Origin: Ceratotherium simum simum
Taxonomy: Eukaryota > Chordata > Mammalia > Perissodactyla > Rhinocerotidae
DNA length: 64,000 nt
NCBI RefSeq assembly: GCF_000283155.1
Contig: NW_004454195.1
Location: 2,618,111-2,682,110, forward strand
Direction: 5' to 3'
A program made the position numbers and the translations under genes. Shown one piece after another: positions 22,746 to 34,972 of this stretch. Each line of letters opens with the position of its first letter. The stretch's first letter is position 1. The notes under the pieces were generated by a model, which had not been told where the DNA came from, did not search any database, and was given only the letters and a program-made list of their open reading frames with translations.

Positions 22746-24240
22746 TGGCTATTAATTATTGGGGAAACACTCATTCCACTAACTTGAGGGCTCAAGAGTA
22801 TTTTCCTGAATGTCACACTTTTATTGACTTATACAGGATTGTTCATTATGCTTTAATATGTTCAATATGCTTTAATTTCTTGAGTGTCTATTATTTTATA
22901 GAGACTGCCAATTGTCAAGGATGCCCATATCATTAAGGTCGGTCTATGCTGCCTTACTGCTTGACATGCCACCTTGCAGGGCTGGAGCTGTGCTTGGCCA
23001 TACAATGCCAGATGGTACCAAAGCCCAAACTGTATTGCTTGAAAGCAATGTTATTTATAAACAAAATTTCAAACAAAATGTCAGGCAAGCACTTGTTATC
23101 ACAACAATCAAAAAGGGCTGCAAATACCCCTTCATCTGTGCTTTCTCTAATTTTTATTCATTCTAAGCTTCTTTGGGGATCCTGAGAACAAACACATCCC
23201 CTTCGTTTGGTCATCCCATGTAGAAAATTTGAATCTTATTCAGTGATTTTGTAATGATCCAAGTCTTCAAGCAAAGAACTTTGAGCTCACAAGTCATATG
23301 TCACAGTAAGTTGATTCCAAGTCTGGGCTTGTGTCATATGGCCGTGATGAGCAAGTCTGCTAGAACCAACATCAGCAAAAGGTGAAGGATAACCTAGATG
23401 ATTACAAATATTTCTTCCTACTCTTACACTATGACCAATTAAAAAACAAGAACCAGAAATGTAAGTTTATTCATGGTCACATCAGAGACTAGTCAGAAAA
23501 ATCCTGACGTGTTTCTCAATGCCAATATTGATTGACCCGAGTTTTTATATTTGGTCAATTAAGTCACTATTTTTATATTTAAATACTTATCTAAAGCCAC
23601 AGGGATTTTTTTTGCAGTGAGATATTTCTAAATATGTCAATTAAATTTTATCAGATATATTGTGACTAATAAATAAAATGAATATGGATTAAAATGAGAG
23701 TTGGAGATAAATATGTAAATTTAGTGAGCTGATTCTTTTTATTTGAATCAGAGAAAAAAAACATAGAAAATGTTAACCCCTAGATAAGAGAGGTGAAAGC
23801 ATTTATTTTAAAATTCACATTAGTGTTTTCCAAGAAATCTTTGAGAGCTTATCTGTAGCTAAAATGGTCTTCAGTAACAACTTGATTTGGTAGGAAAAAA
23901 GTGAGAGTAAAAAAGGAAATGAGTTTAATGGAAATGATGTAAATCATCTGTGTACCTATTTAAGACATTTCTAAGTTTAAGAGATTTGAAAGAGAAAATA
24001 TGGAGGATGTGATGAATGAAACTGGCCTATACGACACCCGTCTTGTTCTCTTTTTCTTTACTTCCTGTAATTCACGCTAATTTTTAGAAAATCTGTAACA
24101 ACAAAAGTATATTCAAGAAAAAAACAAATGTTAATTACACTAAAATATTATCATTATTATATTTTTGTATTTTAATGTATGAATATCTATTATTAAATTA
24201 GTATTTCAAATGTGCTGTGACCAAAATATGGACAATATTT
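22746..24240. other. Unique sequence, nothing recognised
   Basis: No named repeat. Frames of 84 and 79 codons overlap at 22912-23185 but show no family motif, and I reject them as genes. Confidence 0.4.
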
Positions 24241-24244
24241 TATC

Positions 24245-24640
24245 CTATGAATGAACTCTATTTTATTTAAATATTTCCTTATTTTCACTATATAGATTAT
24301 TATAATATGTCTGTAAAATAAATAATACTACAACCAACAACTTTGTACATAAATCTGTGTTTGTCAATCTGATTATTTCCTTATATGCACCTACTAGAAG
24401 TGGAATTATTTGGTAAAAGAGAACCAATATTTTAAAGGCTTTTAAATGCATTTCCAATATTTTTCCAGAAAGATTTTAACAATTTATAGCCTCATCAGTA
24501 ATATGTAAGTATGCTTATCTCACCATGTCCTTGCTAATAATATGCATTAACGTTTTTTCATATCTTACTAACTTGGAAACTAATAGTTATGTAAGTTTTC
24601 ATTAGTTAGATTAGCTGTGAAGGTAAAATGTTTTTTCATG
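24245..24640 (-). mobile_element. Old L1 ORF2 3' fragment
   Basis: Antisense L1M blocks: 'ctagaagtggaattatttgg', 'tatttttccagaaagatttt' and 'ctcaccatgtccttgctaat'. Confidence 0.5.
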
Positions 24641-24689
24641 CTGTGTCATTTGTGGTTCTTACTTTATAAACCAGCTATTCCAGTTTTGT

Positions 24690-24995
24690 CCTATAGACAT
24701 AAAAATAGAGCCACATATTTAAGTTTGAATTTTCCAGTAGTCACAATAAAAAAAAGTATAAAGAAATGTGGAAAATTAACTTTACTAATTTAGTCTACTT
24801 AGCACAATTACCATTTCAACATGTATTTAATATAAAAATTACTAATGAGAAATTAAAAATTTTATTCATGCTAAGTCTTTGAAATCTGGTGTGTATTTGA
24901 CACAATGCATTTCAATTAGGACGGTCACATTGGAAGTGCTCAATAACCACATGTAGCTGGAGGGTACCTGTCAAACAGGGCGGCTTTTGAAGGGT
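24690..24995 (-). mobile_element. hAT-type MITE copy 1
   Basis: 'acattggaagtgctcaataa' followed by 'ccacatgtagctggagggta' at the right, and 'tgaattttccagtagtcaca' at the left, are blocks of a common palindromic mammalian MITE. It is related to the element at 31.03 kb. I am unsure of the family name. Confidence 0.5.
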
Positions 24996-25330
24996 GATCC
25001 ATTCTTTTCTGAGGGTTCTCATCTCAGATGTTATTTCTGAGACAACAAAATTAATTTATAAGTGTCAAAAGACAAAAGGAAAATAGAGTCAATTACTATT
25101 GGGTGTGAGCCTAGGCTTTCCTTACCTGATCATGTCTGTATTTTTGGGAAAAAGGGAAGAATAGATTCCTCTGTCAGGAGTACAGTAACAGAAGATGAGG
25201 ACCGCCTCACATGGGAAGTTGAAGATGGAATCAGTGCCATAGGAAGTTGAACCTGAGCTCAGCCACAACACACGAAGACCCCTCAGAAAAAGAGAGTTCA
25301 TCATCTATAATATACAGAGCAATTCAGCTC
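24985..25330 (-). repeat. Direct repeat copy 1 with splice-donor-like string
   Basis: This segment aligns with 30115-30425 in the same orientation at what I estimate by eye as roughly two thirds identity. Shared strings include CCTTACCTGAT (25120-25130 here, 30259-30269 there), GATTCCTCTGT (25164-25174 and 30299-30309) and CAT.TCAGATGT. On the minus strand the first reads ATCAGGTAAGG, a good splice donor, after an open stretch of about 60 codons (25122-25304). I do not recognise the protein. It could be a decayed exon or an unlisted repeat. Confidence 0.45.
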
Positions 25331-25334
25331 TCCC

Positions 25335-25940
25335 GAGTCTCTAAAGCACCCTGCACTGCCAAATCACCCTGAACTGGGGAGCATGGAGAAGCCTTCTCTA
25401 ACATAATCCATTCTCTAACAAAATCATTTGGAATTATACATAGAGATAACTTTTACTTGTTTTGGATCATAGCAATGGTTATGGATTCTTGATTTTTTTC
25501 CATCCACTTGATAACATTTCGTTAAAATTCCTATTGGCTTCTCTCTATTTTTAAAAATAATTAATGAAGTTATTTTTGTTGAATACACAAACACTAGATT
25601 TGAAATCTCCTCGATATATAAAAACTCTCTTTATTTATATATATAAGTATATTTATATATTGATTTATATACAAGACCTAAAATAAAATAATTATAAATA
25701 TTTTATAATATTTTATAATTATACATATCCATCTATACGTAAGTATGTATACTTTATATATACATATACATGCACATATACATATATATACACACACTTA
25801 TATGTAATATTCTTGTTAGCCAGTCATGTAACAAACAATTATGATGCTTAAAATTTAATTATTAAAATGATGAACTGCTGAAATCAAGCATTGTAACATT
25901 TACTTACATGAGAGATAAATTTTTCTCTCAGTATGGACTA
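25335..25940. repeat. AT-rich low-complexity region
   Basis: TATA/TACA-rich sequence with no unit kept in register, densest at 25610-25800. Confidence 0.6.
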
Positions 25941-25944
25941 AAGT

Positions 25945-28900
25945 TTTTTCTTAGAGAAAATATTGCTCCCTGGAAGGGCTTGAGAAACGTTTCTGACAGA
26001 ACAGAAGAGACGCCTCCCTGAAGGCAGCACCTTGAGCAGGGCTGAGCAGGCTGAAGGGACCTGGTGTGGTTGCCCTATGTTGGCAGAGACACAGGGCATA
26101 AAAAAGAGACAGCTTGGATATATTTGCTGAATCTTGAGTCTTCAGGTTTTCTGGGGATGTCCGTCTCTGTCTCTGCCCCCGCTTGTTTAAAACTGTGGCC
26201 CTCAGGGGCCGGCCCTGTGGCTTAGCGGTTAAGTGTGCGCGATCCGCTGCTGGCGGCCCGGGGTTCGGATCCTGGGTGTGCACTGACGCACTGCTTCTCT
26301 GGCCATGCTGAGGCTGTGTCCCACATACAGCAACTAGAAGGATGTGCAGCTATGACATACAACTATCTGCTGGGGCTTTGGGGGAAAAAAATAAATAAAA
26401 TTATAAAAAAAAAACCGAAAAAACAAAAAACTGTGGCCCTCAGAGACAGTTTATTGGATGCAGGACGTGGCACTTATCATTTTCCTTTGCTCTGGATAGA
26501 AGAGATCCCTGTGGTCTCAAGAATGCCCCTCTAGAGGCTCTTCCTGCGCCTGGAGTGCCCCCTTACACTGATTTTCCTTCCAAGCATGATGTTCAGGCTA
26601 AGTTCCAGTTTCTTCTCTAGGATCTAGTCAATAGCTGTCAGGAGCTCCTGAACTCCAGTCCCTCACTGTGCCTAAAGACAGCTCTTCCTTCTTCTGGGCT
26701 TGGGCTTTGCACAGAGACTGACCTTCACCTGTTTCCTAAAGACGGCCCTTCTTTCTTTTGCCTTTTTTCCTTCTTTGAAGCCAAAGAAAATGCTCCCCCA
26801 TCCATTTTCTGAAGTGACTTTCTCAAGGAGAATGTCCTTCTGTGGCAGGAACTGGAGGAACCTCCTTGTAGGGTATCTGCCAAGCCCCTGGTTTGGCACA
26901 TGGTTGGGCCACATGGTTTTTTCCTTTAGTTTGAAGGATCCCCAACCCTGCATGACCTCCTCCATGCTTTCCTGCTTTGGATTCTCTAGGGTCCTTTCTT
27001 TCTTGAATTATGGCTAAATTCTTGTCCTTCTTGAGGCCTGGGACTTAGGGATCTGGAGCTCCAGCTGCCACAAACTGCTCCCTATGGACCCCACATAGAA
27101 TTTCAGTACCTGGGTAGCTGACAAGTCCTCACTAGGTGTGCTCTGAAGATGGAACTATAGGATATTAGGAGCTAAGCTACCATAGACAAAGTAGATTAAA
27201 CGCAGTGAGAAAGCCCTGAGGCTCATTCTTCGATTTGACTCACCAGAAAGCTGCTCTGTATGGTATGGCTGTGCTGGTTCTTGTAAAACAAATATTCTCT
27301 GTGGTGGAGGGCATTCTTTTGTCGTCGCAGCTCTTAGACTACGCAGATCCAAATTGGCTTGTAGGGGTTTCCATGTCACTGGCTTCCAAGGTATCTGTTG
27401 AGGGTGATTGAGGTGTGGGGATTTCTCAGTCTGGCCATCTCACTGGACTCTGCCTCTTGAAGGAATGTCTAAATTCATATTGAACATCCTTTTTGTTGGA
27501 GTATTGCAGTTTCATGCTGCAGTCTCTTGTGGTTCTGCTCCCACTTTCATCCCCTGGCTCAATTTCTACCGTTGCTTGACTTGTCAGCTCTGGGCTTCAT
27601 CATTTGGTCACCAGTGCAGTTCTGACTCACCAGGAATTGTCCATGATGCCAGGTGCAAAAGACTGAAAAGTCAATCTCTCACCCTTCCTAGTCTGAGTGG
27701 GCTCTTTGCTCAAGATCCATATCAGAGGGTGACTGTTTCATGGCCACTTGGGCTTTCTTACCTATAGGTGAGAGCCAGAAAGAGGACTATCCAGGATGGG
27801 GATAAAATTTTGGGGTGGGGGGGGATCATCTAGTTTCCTTGACTTGCCTAAGTGTTTCTTTCAAAAAGTTGGGCACTCTTGACTATGAAATCAGCTCTAG
27901 AACGTGGGTGGCTAAGAAAGGAAAGGCAGACTGGGGAAGGGCCCCAGATTGGGCCTTTCTCAACTTAAAGACACAAAGAGGTTGTAGAACCTCGTGAGGT
28001 AGGACCCATCTCTTACTTGCTTGACCTTATAATATGGACTTCTAGTACTTGTCAAGTACCTGGATCAAGGAAGAAAAGCTACCAAGAGATATTTAGGAGA
28101 TATGCCCATTTCATCAAATGTGTCAAAATTCTGGTTTCCAAATGGGTTTGGGATTTCCCAGAAGGAGACAATGTATAGATGGCAGCAATCCGTGAATAAC
28201 TTATCACACATAAATCCTATCCTGACTGATCTGCCAGAATTTCTTATTTAAATGTACTTTTAGGGTATTTTCAGTTGCTCCAGGTACTCCCTTGAGCCCT
28301 TTGACGAGAAGTGATCTGAGTCATTCCTTGAGTAGCTCACCAAGTTTTCACTTTCTGTCTGCTTGTCAGAATCACCCCCAAACTCTTCACTGGCTGACTC
28401 TCTGAGGTTATCTTTTGGTCTCCTCTTCAAACTAAGCCCCAGACACTTCCCTAGATGATTTCATGATGGAAACTTTGCTTGGATTTTTAAAGGGAGGCTT
28501 CCTGGCTGCCTCCACGCAATTTTCCTTAGATCCTTGCTGCATTGGTTTTTCAACATAGAGGCTATGGGAGTCTATGTGTGTCCTTTGGCTGTGCTGACTA
28601 CTGACGGGAAAATCTCCAGGAAGGATAGACTGAAACAGAGCCGTGGGAGGCCAAGTTATATTGGGGAAGTTTGGAAGCTCGAGGGTAAAAGGACTCTTGA
28701 GATCTTTGGAACACAGAGGATAAATCTCACAAACTTTCCAGCTGCTTTTGCAGCAAGTGCCATTCCAGTTGTTGAAAGTTAGTCAAGGTTAGAGATTGTA
28801 CCTCATTATAGGCTCTAGAGAAGGATACTCTACAAGCCAAAGTTTGGTTTGGAGAAGAAGGTAGTCGAAGAGGTAGAGAGAAATGAAGTTGATTCTGGGA

Positions 28901-29150
28901 ATAAATCTGAGCCTGAGGCAGGGGCTGAGATCAGGGAGGGCAAAAGACATCCTCAGAGATTAGGAACATTCCATTTCATGGAAATAGCAGAATAAGATGC
29001 AATCTGAGAGACTTTAGCGTTGAATAGGGTGAACTTTATCTTTTAATGGTCACCTTTAGTCCTCTTGCCTCTGCATTGGTGCTGAGAGACAAGAAAATAA
29101 TGAGGGGCTAGGGTTCAATTCTCCCTCTCCCTAGGCAGGTATAGACATCC
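25945..29150 (-). pseudogene. SPATA31-like: SPATA31-family pseudogene (last-exon relic)
   Basis: Decayed minus-strand copy of the long last exon of a SPATA31 (FAM75) gene, a testis-expressed mammalian family. Reading from high to low coordinates, family-like blocks appear in the expected order. QLEWHLLQKQLESL is at about 28820-28700, followed by an in-frame TGA where the family has Trp. SILPGDFPVS follows at about 28620 after a frameshift. LKVHLNKKF is at about 28260, FLDPGT.QVLEVHIIR at about 28070, GGGHAGLGILQ at about 26970, and ESHFRK then the FFGFKEGKK region at about 26800. DHRDLFYPEQ is at about 26515, and a C-terminal REASLLFCQK block at about 26010. An ERE (26205-26426) sits between the last two blocks. 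Several frameshifts and stops prevent a product. The N-terminal exons were not found; an LTR-like stretch and unique DNA lie upstream. The family assignment uses remembered sequences and could be tested by BLASTX. Confidence 0.85.
26189..26443 (+). mobile_element. ERE SINE inside the SPATA31 pseudogene, exact target-site duplication
   Basis: The element runs about 26205-26426, starting GGGGCCGGCCCTGTGGCTTA and ending A-rich. AAAACTGTGGCCCTCAG occurs exactly on both sides (26189-26205 and 26427-26443). The insertion separates the last two family-like blocks of the pseudogene, so the locus was probably already dead or died by this event. Confidence 0.96.
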
Positions 29151-30110
29151 ATTATTCATATGACTACGAGGAATAACAATGTCTCTGTATTTCTTTCCTG
29201 TAATTCATTTTTATTGGATAAAATATTTTCTATTTTTCCTTCTTTGCAAAACTCAAAGAAGAATACCCTATGCAAGATCTTTCATAGATTTTTTTCAGCC
29301 AGTAGCTATTGATTTGAAACCTCAGGAGCTTCCTGGGTAAAATATGAAACTGGCTCCCATACATGGAGGTTAAGGAGATCCTGAAGAAAGAGGCAGGTCA
29401 CTCCAAATTGGTAGGTAGCTGGTTTACTAAGCAAGGGAACTTACATACGAGGCTTGTCTTGCATGGCTGCAAGGCGAGTAGATCTCTGCACCCACCTGCT
29501 AGAATCTTAAAAGTTCATATAGACTGTGTTCAGTCACTTATTAGTCCAGATTGTCTCAACAACACATTGGTCTCTCAAGGTTGTGTCCTTTAAAATAGTT
29601 TCAGCTTTGGAAATGGTGAGCAGAATGTACATTCCAAGCACAGAGGAAAGAGTGACGAGCCTCCAGTTGCCAGGTTTCAGCTCGACGGTCAACTGGCAGT
29701 CATGCCCTCTCGATGACCTCCTCCAACAGTAGTCCTTTCTTGTCAAAGGGCACAGAATCTCAGAACTCCAGGTGCATGTGTGCTCCATCAGACTGTATTC
29801 TCCTTGAGGACAGAACTAGAGCTCTAACACCTTAGCAGAGGCTTTCACAGGCTTGGGACTGCTCTAGCAATCAGCTATAACACAGCAGGAAGGCTTCACC
29901 TATGATACCTGAAAGGTAAAAACGGCTGATGAATAAGTGTTGAGGGACTCTGTTCCCTTTTGTAGATATCCTGAACTCTCCTAATAATCTGATCCATGGC
30001 CTCTAAATCACCGCATTTGGGGTTTTACCCTAAAGCCTTAACCACATTGAGGTACATGAATTGTCAGTTTTCAATAGGAAATTGGATCCCAACTCAAATC
30101 TCTGCCCAGC
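29151..30110. other. Unassigned; LTR-like stretch at about 29340-29790 (minus)
   Basis: On the minus strand, 'cctggcaactggaggctcgt' leads to 'cccttgcttagtaaaccagc' and 'ctgcctctttcttcaggat', which resembles the R/U5 end of a retroviral LTR. I cannot name the family or see flanking duplications. An 84-codon frame (29534-29788, minus) in it shows no known domain. Confidence 0.3.
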
Positions 30111-30114
30111 TCAA

Positions 30115-30425
30115 CTTACTGCCCTAGAAGGCTGACCTTCTATTCTTTCCTAAGAGTTCACATATCAGATGTCTCTCTGCGTCAAGTAGTTGACTGAGAA
30201 ATACGGGAAGAAAAACAAAAACATGGAGTCAGTCTCTGATGGAGTGTGTCTAGGATGCCCTTACCTGATTCATGATTCAATTTTTCTAAAATAACACTGA
30301 TTCCTCTGTAGGCAGCAGAATAACATAAGGAGGAGTCCCATTCACAGAAAAAAAGTAATGGATCAAAAAAAAGAAAATGGATCAATATCCCAGCAGCAGA
30401 CCTTGAACTCAGTCATGCGAGATCT
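30115..30425 (-). repeat. Direct repeat copy 2 with splice-donor-like string
   Basis: Partner of 24985-25330, in the same orientation. On the minus strand it contains an open stretch (30182-30385) with an internal AATCAGGTAAGG, which looks like a splice donor. It lies upstream of the SPATA31 relic in that gene's orientation, so it could be a former 5' exon or intron piece. I see no established SPATA31 N-terminal motif in it. Confidence 0.4.
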
Positions 30426-30429
30426 TCAT

Positions 30430-30830
30430 TTAAAAAGATACTATTCAGCCTTAAAAAGGAATGAAATTCTGATACATGCTATAACATGGATGAACCTTGA
30501 AAACATTATGCTAAGTGAAATGAGCTAGACACAAAAGGGCAAATATTGTATGATTCCACTTATAGGAGGTACCTAGAATAGGCAAGTTCATAAAGACAGA
30601 AAGTAGAATAGATGTTACCAGGGGTTGAAGGCAGAGGGGACTGAAGAGATATTATTTTATGGGTACAGAGTGTCAGTATGAGATGATAAAAAAAGTTCTG
30701 GAAATGAATAGTAGTAATAGGTGCATAACAATCTGAATGTACTTAATGCCATTGAATGGTACACTTTAAAAATGGTTAAAATGGTAAATTTTGTGTTTAT
30801 ATATTTTACCATAATAAAAAAAGGAGATAG
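30430..30830 (+). mobile_element. L1 3' end
   Basis: 'actattcagccttaaaaagg', 'tataacatggatgaaccttg', 'atgctaagtgaaatgagcta' and 'cattgaatggtacactttaa' are the sense L1 ORF2 end and 3' UTR. It ends in 'ccataataaaaaaagg'. Severely 5'-truncated. Confidence 0.8.
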
Positions 30831-31023
30831 CCCTCCATCATCTGAAGTGCACTGAAGCACCTCATGCACTCTAGTCAAGAGTTCTAGACCTTCATCACTG
30901 AGCTATAGAACACTCACAAGGGGTTCTTAAAGGTGAAGGAGGAGAAAAAAAGGGGAGGTGAGTCTATAGTCTCTCCTCCTGCCATCCAGCCAAGAAACTC
31001 CGTCTACTCTTCTTGGGCCTTCT

Positions 31024-31190
31024 AGATCTGCACTGTCCAATATGGCAACAACTGGTCACACATGGCTATTAAAATTGATATGAATGGGAATTAAATAAAA
31101 TTAAAAATTCAGTTTCTTGGTTACAGTAGTCACATTTCAAGTACTCAGTATCTATTTGTGGCTAGTGGTTACTGCATTGGACAGGACAGG
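31024..31190. mobile_element. Palindromic hAT-type MITE copy 2
   Basis: The ends 'ctgcactgtccaatatggca' and 'ctgcattggacaggacaggt' are inverted and imperfect. The interior 'aattaaataaaattaaaaat' followed by 'tcagtttcttgg' fits the same common MITE family as at 24.7 kb. Confidence 0.6.
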
Positions 31191-32355
31191 TCTATTCATA
31201 TACTTTGCACTTTTACTCTTGGAGTATGTAATTCTTTTGGAAGAATTCTTGGACTCAATGCCAGCTACTTGGTAAACACTTTAGTAACGTATCTTTGTAG
31301 CTAAAATCTCTAGTCCTCAAACATTTATTCCCGTATCTGCTAAATTTGCAAAGTCTACCCTTGTAAATATTTGAAATCAAATTACTTGATATTTATTTCA
31401 ATTTTCTGGGTTCTTATGACTGTAAAATGCAATTTGCACACCACTTTTTAAACAGAAACTCTTGCTTTAAGCAATGAAAATAACAGCTAATAAGGAGAAT
31501 TAATATCACCATAAATTCTGCAGTGTTATTGGGAGTTTGTAGCTGTGGTTACCAACAAAAGAGAATTTTAAAATCAGCATCTTTAGTTCTTTAATTCTAA
31601 ACTCCTTTAAAATTCTTAAAGTAAACATATATTTCAGAATGTCAATTGTTATGGAATGATCTTGTTTTAGCAAGAAAATCAAGTAATGCACTTAAGAAAA
31701 ATGTGCAAAAATTCTTTCTTAGGACCATGGTCTTGTCTATGAGCTTTGGTTCTCATTAATAAATAACATTGTGCTCTATATTAATTGTGCATGGAAGACC
31801 ATGGTAATATTGCATTAGTAAAGGGCACAAATGCCTAATTTTGAAGAGTAATCCTTTTGCTCTTATAATCTATACATTAGAAACAAACCAAGTACATATT
31901 TCTGGCTTTTGGTAATAGTAAAGTAATTTATCTAAAAAATGTTATTTTTTAAATGTTTGGAGGCACTGGAGAAAACTCAATTAAAAAGAAATCAAACCCA
32001 GCGTTGGTTTGAGTCTCAGTGTCAGTTAACACAATCTTGAAAATTGCTGCTCTGTTGGGTTCTCTGGGAGTTTCCTGGGTAATGACGAAATATATTCTGA
32101 GAGAGGAGTAGAAGAGGCCCCCATTATTGGGGTAACACCTTATTCTGATACAGCAATCAACTAGCCTTTCTCTAGCTCTGATTAAACAAACTTTTTAGTG
32201 AGTTCAAACTGCAACAAATCATAGACTTTTGATTAAAAGAATCTGATTGGTAATTTGAATAGGAATATATTAATCAATATCTTGGGGTCAACTAGCTTTA
32301 GTTTTGATGCTGCATAGATTTCAACACAAGTATGAATAGATTAGAGTATTGATTT
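31191..32355. other. Unique sequence, nothing recognised
   Basis: No named repeat or gene. Confidence 0.4.
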
Positions 32356-32359
32356 TGAA

Positions 32360-32435
32360 TATTTTTCTTGGGCATCTAGTATTATGCCTACCATATAATA
32401 TCTGCTCAATAAATGTTGAATGAGTAAGTAAATTA
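32360..32435 (+). repeat. L2 3'-end fragment
   Basis: 'tatctgctcaataaatgttg' followed by 'aatgagtaagtaa' is the sense L2 terminus. Confidence 0.6.
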
Positions 32436-32727
32436 GTAAATTTTTTAAAATTTGCTTTTGAATATGAAAATACACTTACACCTAACATGTCTCTAGGAGC
32501 AATTTCAGCAAAATACCACATGATGGGGTTGCTAGTCTATGAACAAGGACTTTTGAAAAGAAAATACCCTTCCTGCATTTCTGGTTAGGGTGAAATAATT
32601 TAGGGATAGGTAGAAAACATTAATTAAAAAGTTCTCAAAAAAGGCCACCTTCCTTTTTTGGGTTAAATATTGTATGATTGTTTTAAAACAGATGCCTTTA
32701 AACAAAAAAACAAAAACAAAAACTTGA

Positions 32728-32900
32728 GCAGTAACCCTCAAATGTGGATTAGATCTGAACTACCCAGGAAGTTTAGAAAAACAACACATCCTTTTGCTCT
32801 ATCTGGGAGCTTCTGAATCAGAAATACTTGGATTAGAAGTAGGTGGGGGGGATCCATATTGAAAAACAAACAGAAAACACTCAAACCACCTCAACATATT
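32728..32900. mobile_element. MER5-type hAT-Charlie MITE
   Basis: 'cagtaaccctcaaatgtgga', 'actacccaggaagtttagaa' and 'tctgaatcagaaatacttgg' follow the MER5/Charlie MITE order. Confidence 0.55.
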
Positions 32901-33379
32901 CTCTTTCTCAGCTAGAATTGAGACTCTAAATTAGTAGAATATAACAATAAATTTATGAAATTTTTGCCTGTTATAAATGGTATGTTAGAAGGAAGTGGGA
33001 GAATTGTTTGGTAGCAAAAGAAAGAGACTTCCAACAGCATGAGAGACAAGAAAGAGATGCTAAAGCAAATGTGATAATGCAGAAGTTATACAAGTGAGGG
33101 ACCCTTGAGTGTATGGATAATAATTTCTATAACTGTCTCTGGTCCTTAAGATTGCAATTCTTTTAATGCACATTACAGTCAAGGACATTCATACTGATTC
33201 CACTGAGTCATTTGTTTCCAGAATACTTTATAGTACATTTTTAAACAGCTCTACAAAAACAGAAACCAACACCATGCATTAAAAAAAAAAAGTTCAGAGT
33301 CATCTCTTCTACTCCTCGAAGTTGTAATTTATAATGCAGCCTCTTTACCTCCTATTATTCAGTAGAACTTCTGGGAGAA

Positions 33380-33515
33380 ATTTTGTCTCCTTTCTACTTT
33401 GAATATTTGTTTATATATCTCTGAATCCTAAGGGCAGCGTCTATATGCTACTTATCTTTTCTTTTTTTTGCATTTAACACAGTGTTTTACCAAAAATAGT
33501 CATTTGATTTATTTG
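33380..33515 (+). repeat. Probable L2 fragment
   Basis: 'atcctaagggcagcgtctat' followed by 'tttgcatttaacacagtgtt' resembles the sense L2 3' region. Weak. Confidence 0.35.
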
Positions 33516-34870
33516 ACTTTGAGTTCAGATAGTTGGAAAATTCTTTCATATCTACTACTCCTGAAATGCCCAAGAATTGAGGCTTATTTGATCACTGTAT
33601 TATTTTTTATTATGTGAAGAGGGAAGGGATTTGCATGGAATGACTTTGCTAGAAGTTGTCTAGCCAGGATTCTTTCCTTTTTCTCAGTAGTGTTACTCTA
33701 TACCTCAATATTCCTTGTCAATCAAAAACAATAAAGTATCTTTAGAATACATCAAATAAGTGCTTTAATTTATTATATTACACAACAGTAGTATAACGTA
33801 CATATATATACAGAATATTAGATAAATATTTTCAAAAAGTGCCAAAGTAAATTGAATTAAAAAAAGGGTGACTTCCTAAATGTGTTATAAGCTATGAGAA
33901 ATACGCATGAGACTCTAAAAGGAACTATTTTATAATATTCCTCAGAATTGAATGTTTTATTAACTCTCCTAATTTTTGAGTAAAGCGTGTTGGGTGAAGG
34001 ATTTGCACCTAGAGAGAGAAGAGAATCTGAAATATTTATTTTCACGATGTTTTCCTCCCAGTTTTGGTTCTAATGATATTAAAATTGCATGGGGATTGAT
34101 AATTCAGTTTACCTTCTGTTAAAACCTAGTCATTATATCATTTATGTATGATTCATGTTTTGCTAAAATATAATTAGCAGGGAGGAAAGACAATGTACAC
34201 GTGACATAAGGCAACCATCCTGTTGGTTTATGATTATTTTTTTCCAGATATGCTGGGTAGTACACACGTTGTAAGTAAAAAGGAATTTCAATTTACAAAT
34301 TTAATTCTACCCATCTATTACGTTGTAGACTTAGAATGTGATTTGATCAAATATTTTGTCTCATTATCTTTACTTAAATTGTACTTTATGATAGTAAATT
34401 TGTCATGACCTTAATGAGCATAAGGCAAAAATGATAGTAGAGTTTTAATTTAGTGCTTATAAAATCAACAGAGCTGAGAAGGGGCCTCCTATCATTTACT
34501 TCACTGACAATTTAATTAGAATTTGAAGAAATACTTTTGAGCAAACCTTAACGCAAGTATTAGCTAAGATTATGTAATATTGAAAGTCTCTGCAAATATC
34601 TTCAAATGACCATTTCCTTTTTTTTGTTGTAATCGAAATATTTATAAAATGCTAACAAGGCATCTCATGTCAAATTGCGGTCCTTCATTTTCAACGTTCC
34701 AAACAAGACTGTTTGACTTCCCATCATTTGTGACTCGAAAGTGGTCTTTTAAGCATTGTGCTGCTTTGTTTAGAATTATTTCTCTACTAAGTGAACCTAT
34801 CTATTAGAACTCCTATTCTGGTGTCTTGAGAAAGTTGAGCCAGAACTCAGACTCAGAATGCCTCTTTAGT
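33516..34870. other. Unique sequence, nothing recognised
   Basis: AT-rich, with no named repeat or credible gene. Confidence 0.4.
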
Positions 34871-34877
34871 ATGCATC

Positions 34878-34962
34878 TGTATAATATAATATAATATAAT
34901 ATAATATAATATAATATAATATAATATAATATAATATAATATAGTATAATATAATATAATAT
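34878..34962. repeat. (TATAA)n pentanucleotide microsatellite
   Basis: About 17 units of TATAA, with one unit changed (a G at 34944), run toward the assembly gap. Translation on minus gives a Tyr/Ile/Leu repeat, which is an artefact of the unit. Confidence 0.95.
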
Positions 34963-34972
34963 GTGCATGCAT

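Noticed and set aside
22912..23185. Two overlapping plus frames as a small gene
   Set aside because: They overlap in two frames, have no motif and no splice or promoter context.
25951..26534. Frames of 110 and 99 codons at the ERE junction
   Set aside because: They run from ERE sequence into pseudogene sequence and are accidental fusions.
26700..27767. Plus-strand frames of 105 and 119 codons
   Set aside because: They lie antisense to the SPATA31 relic and show no family motifs of their own.
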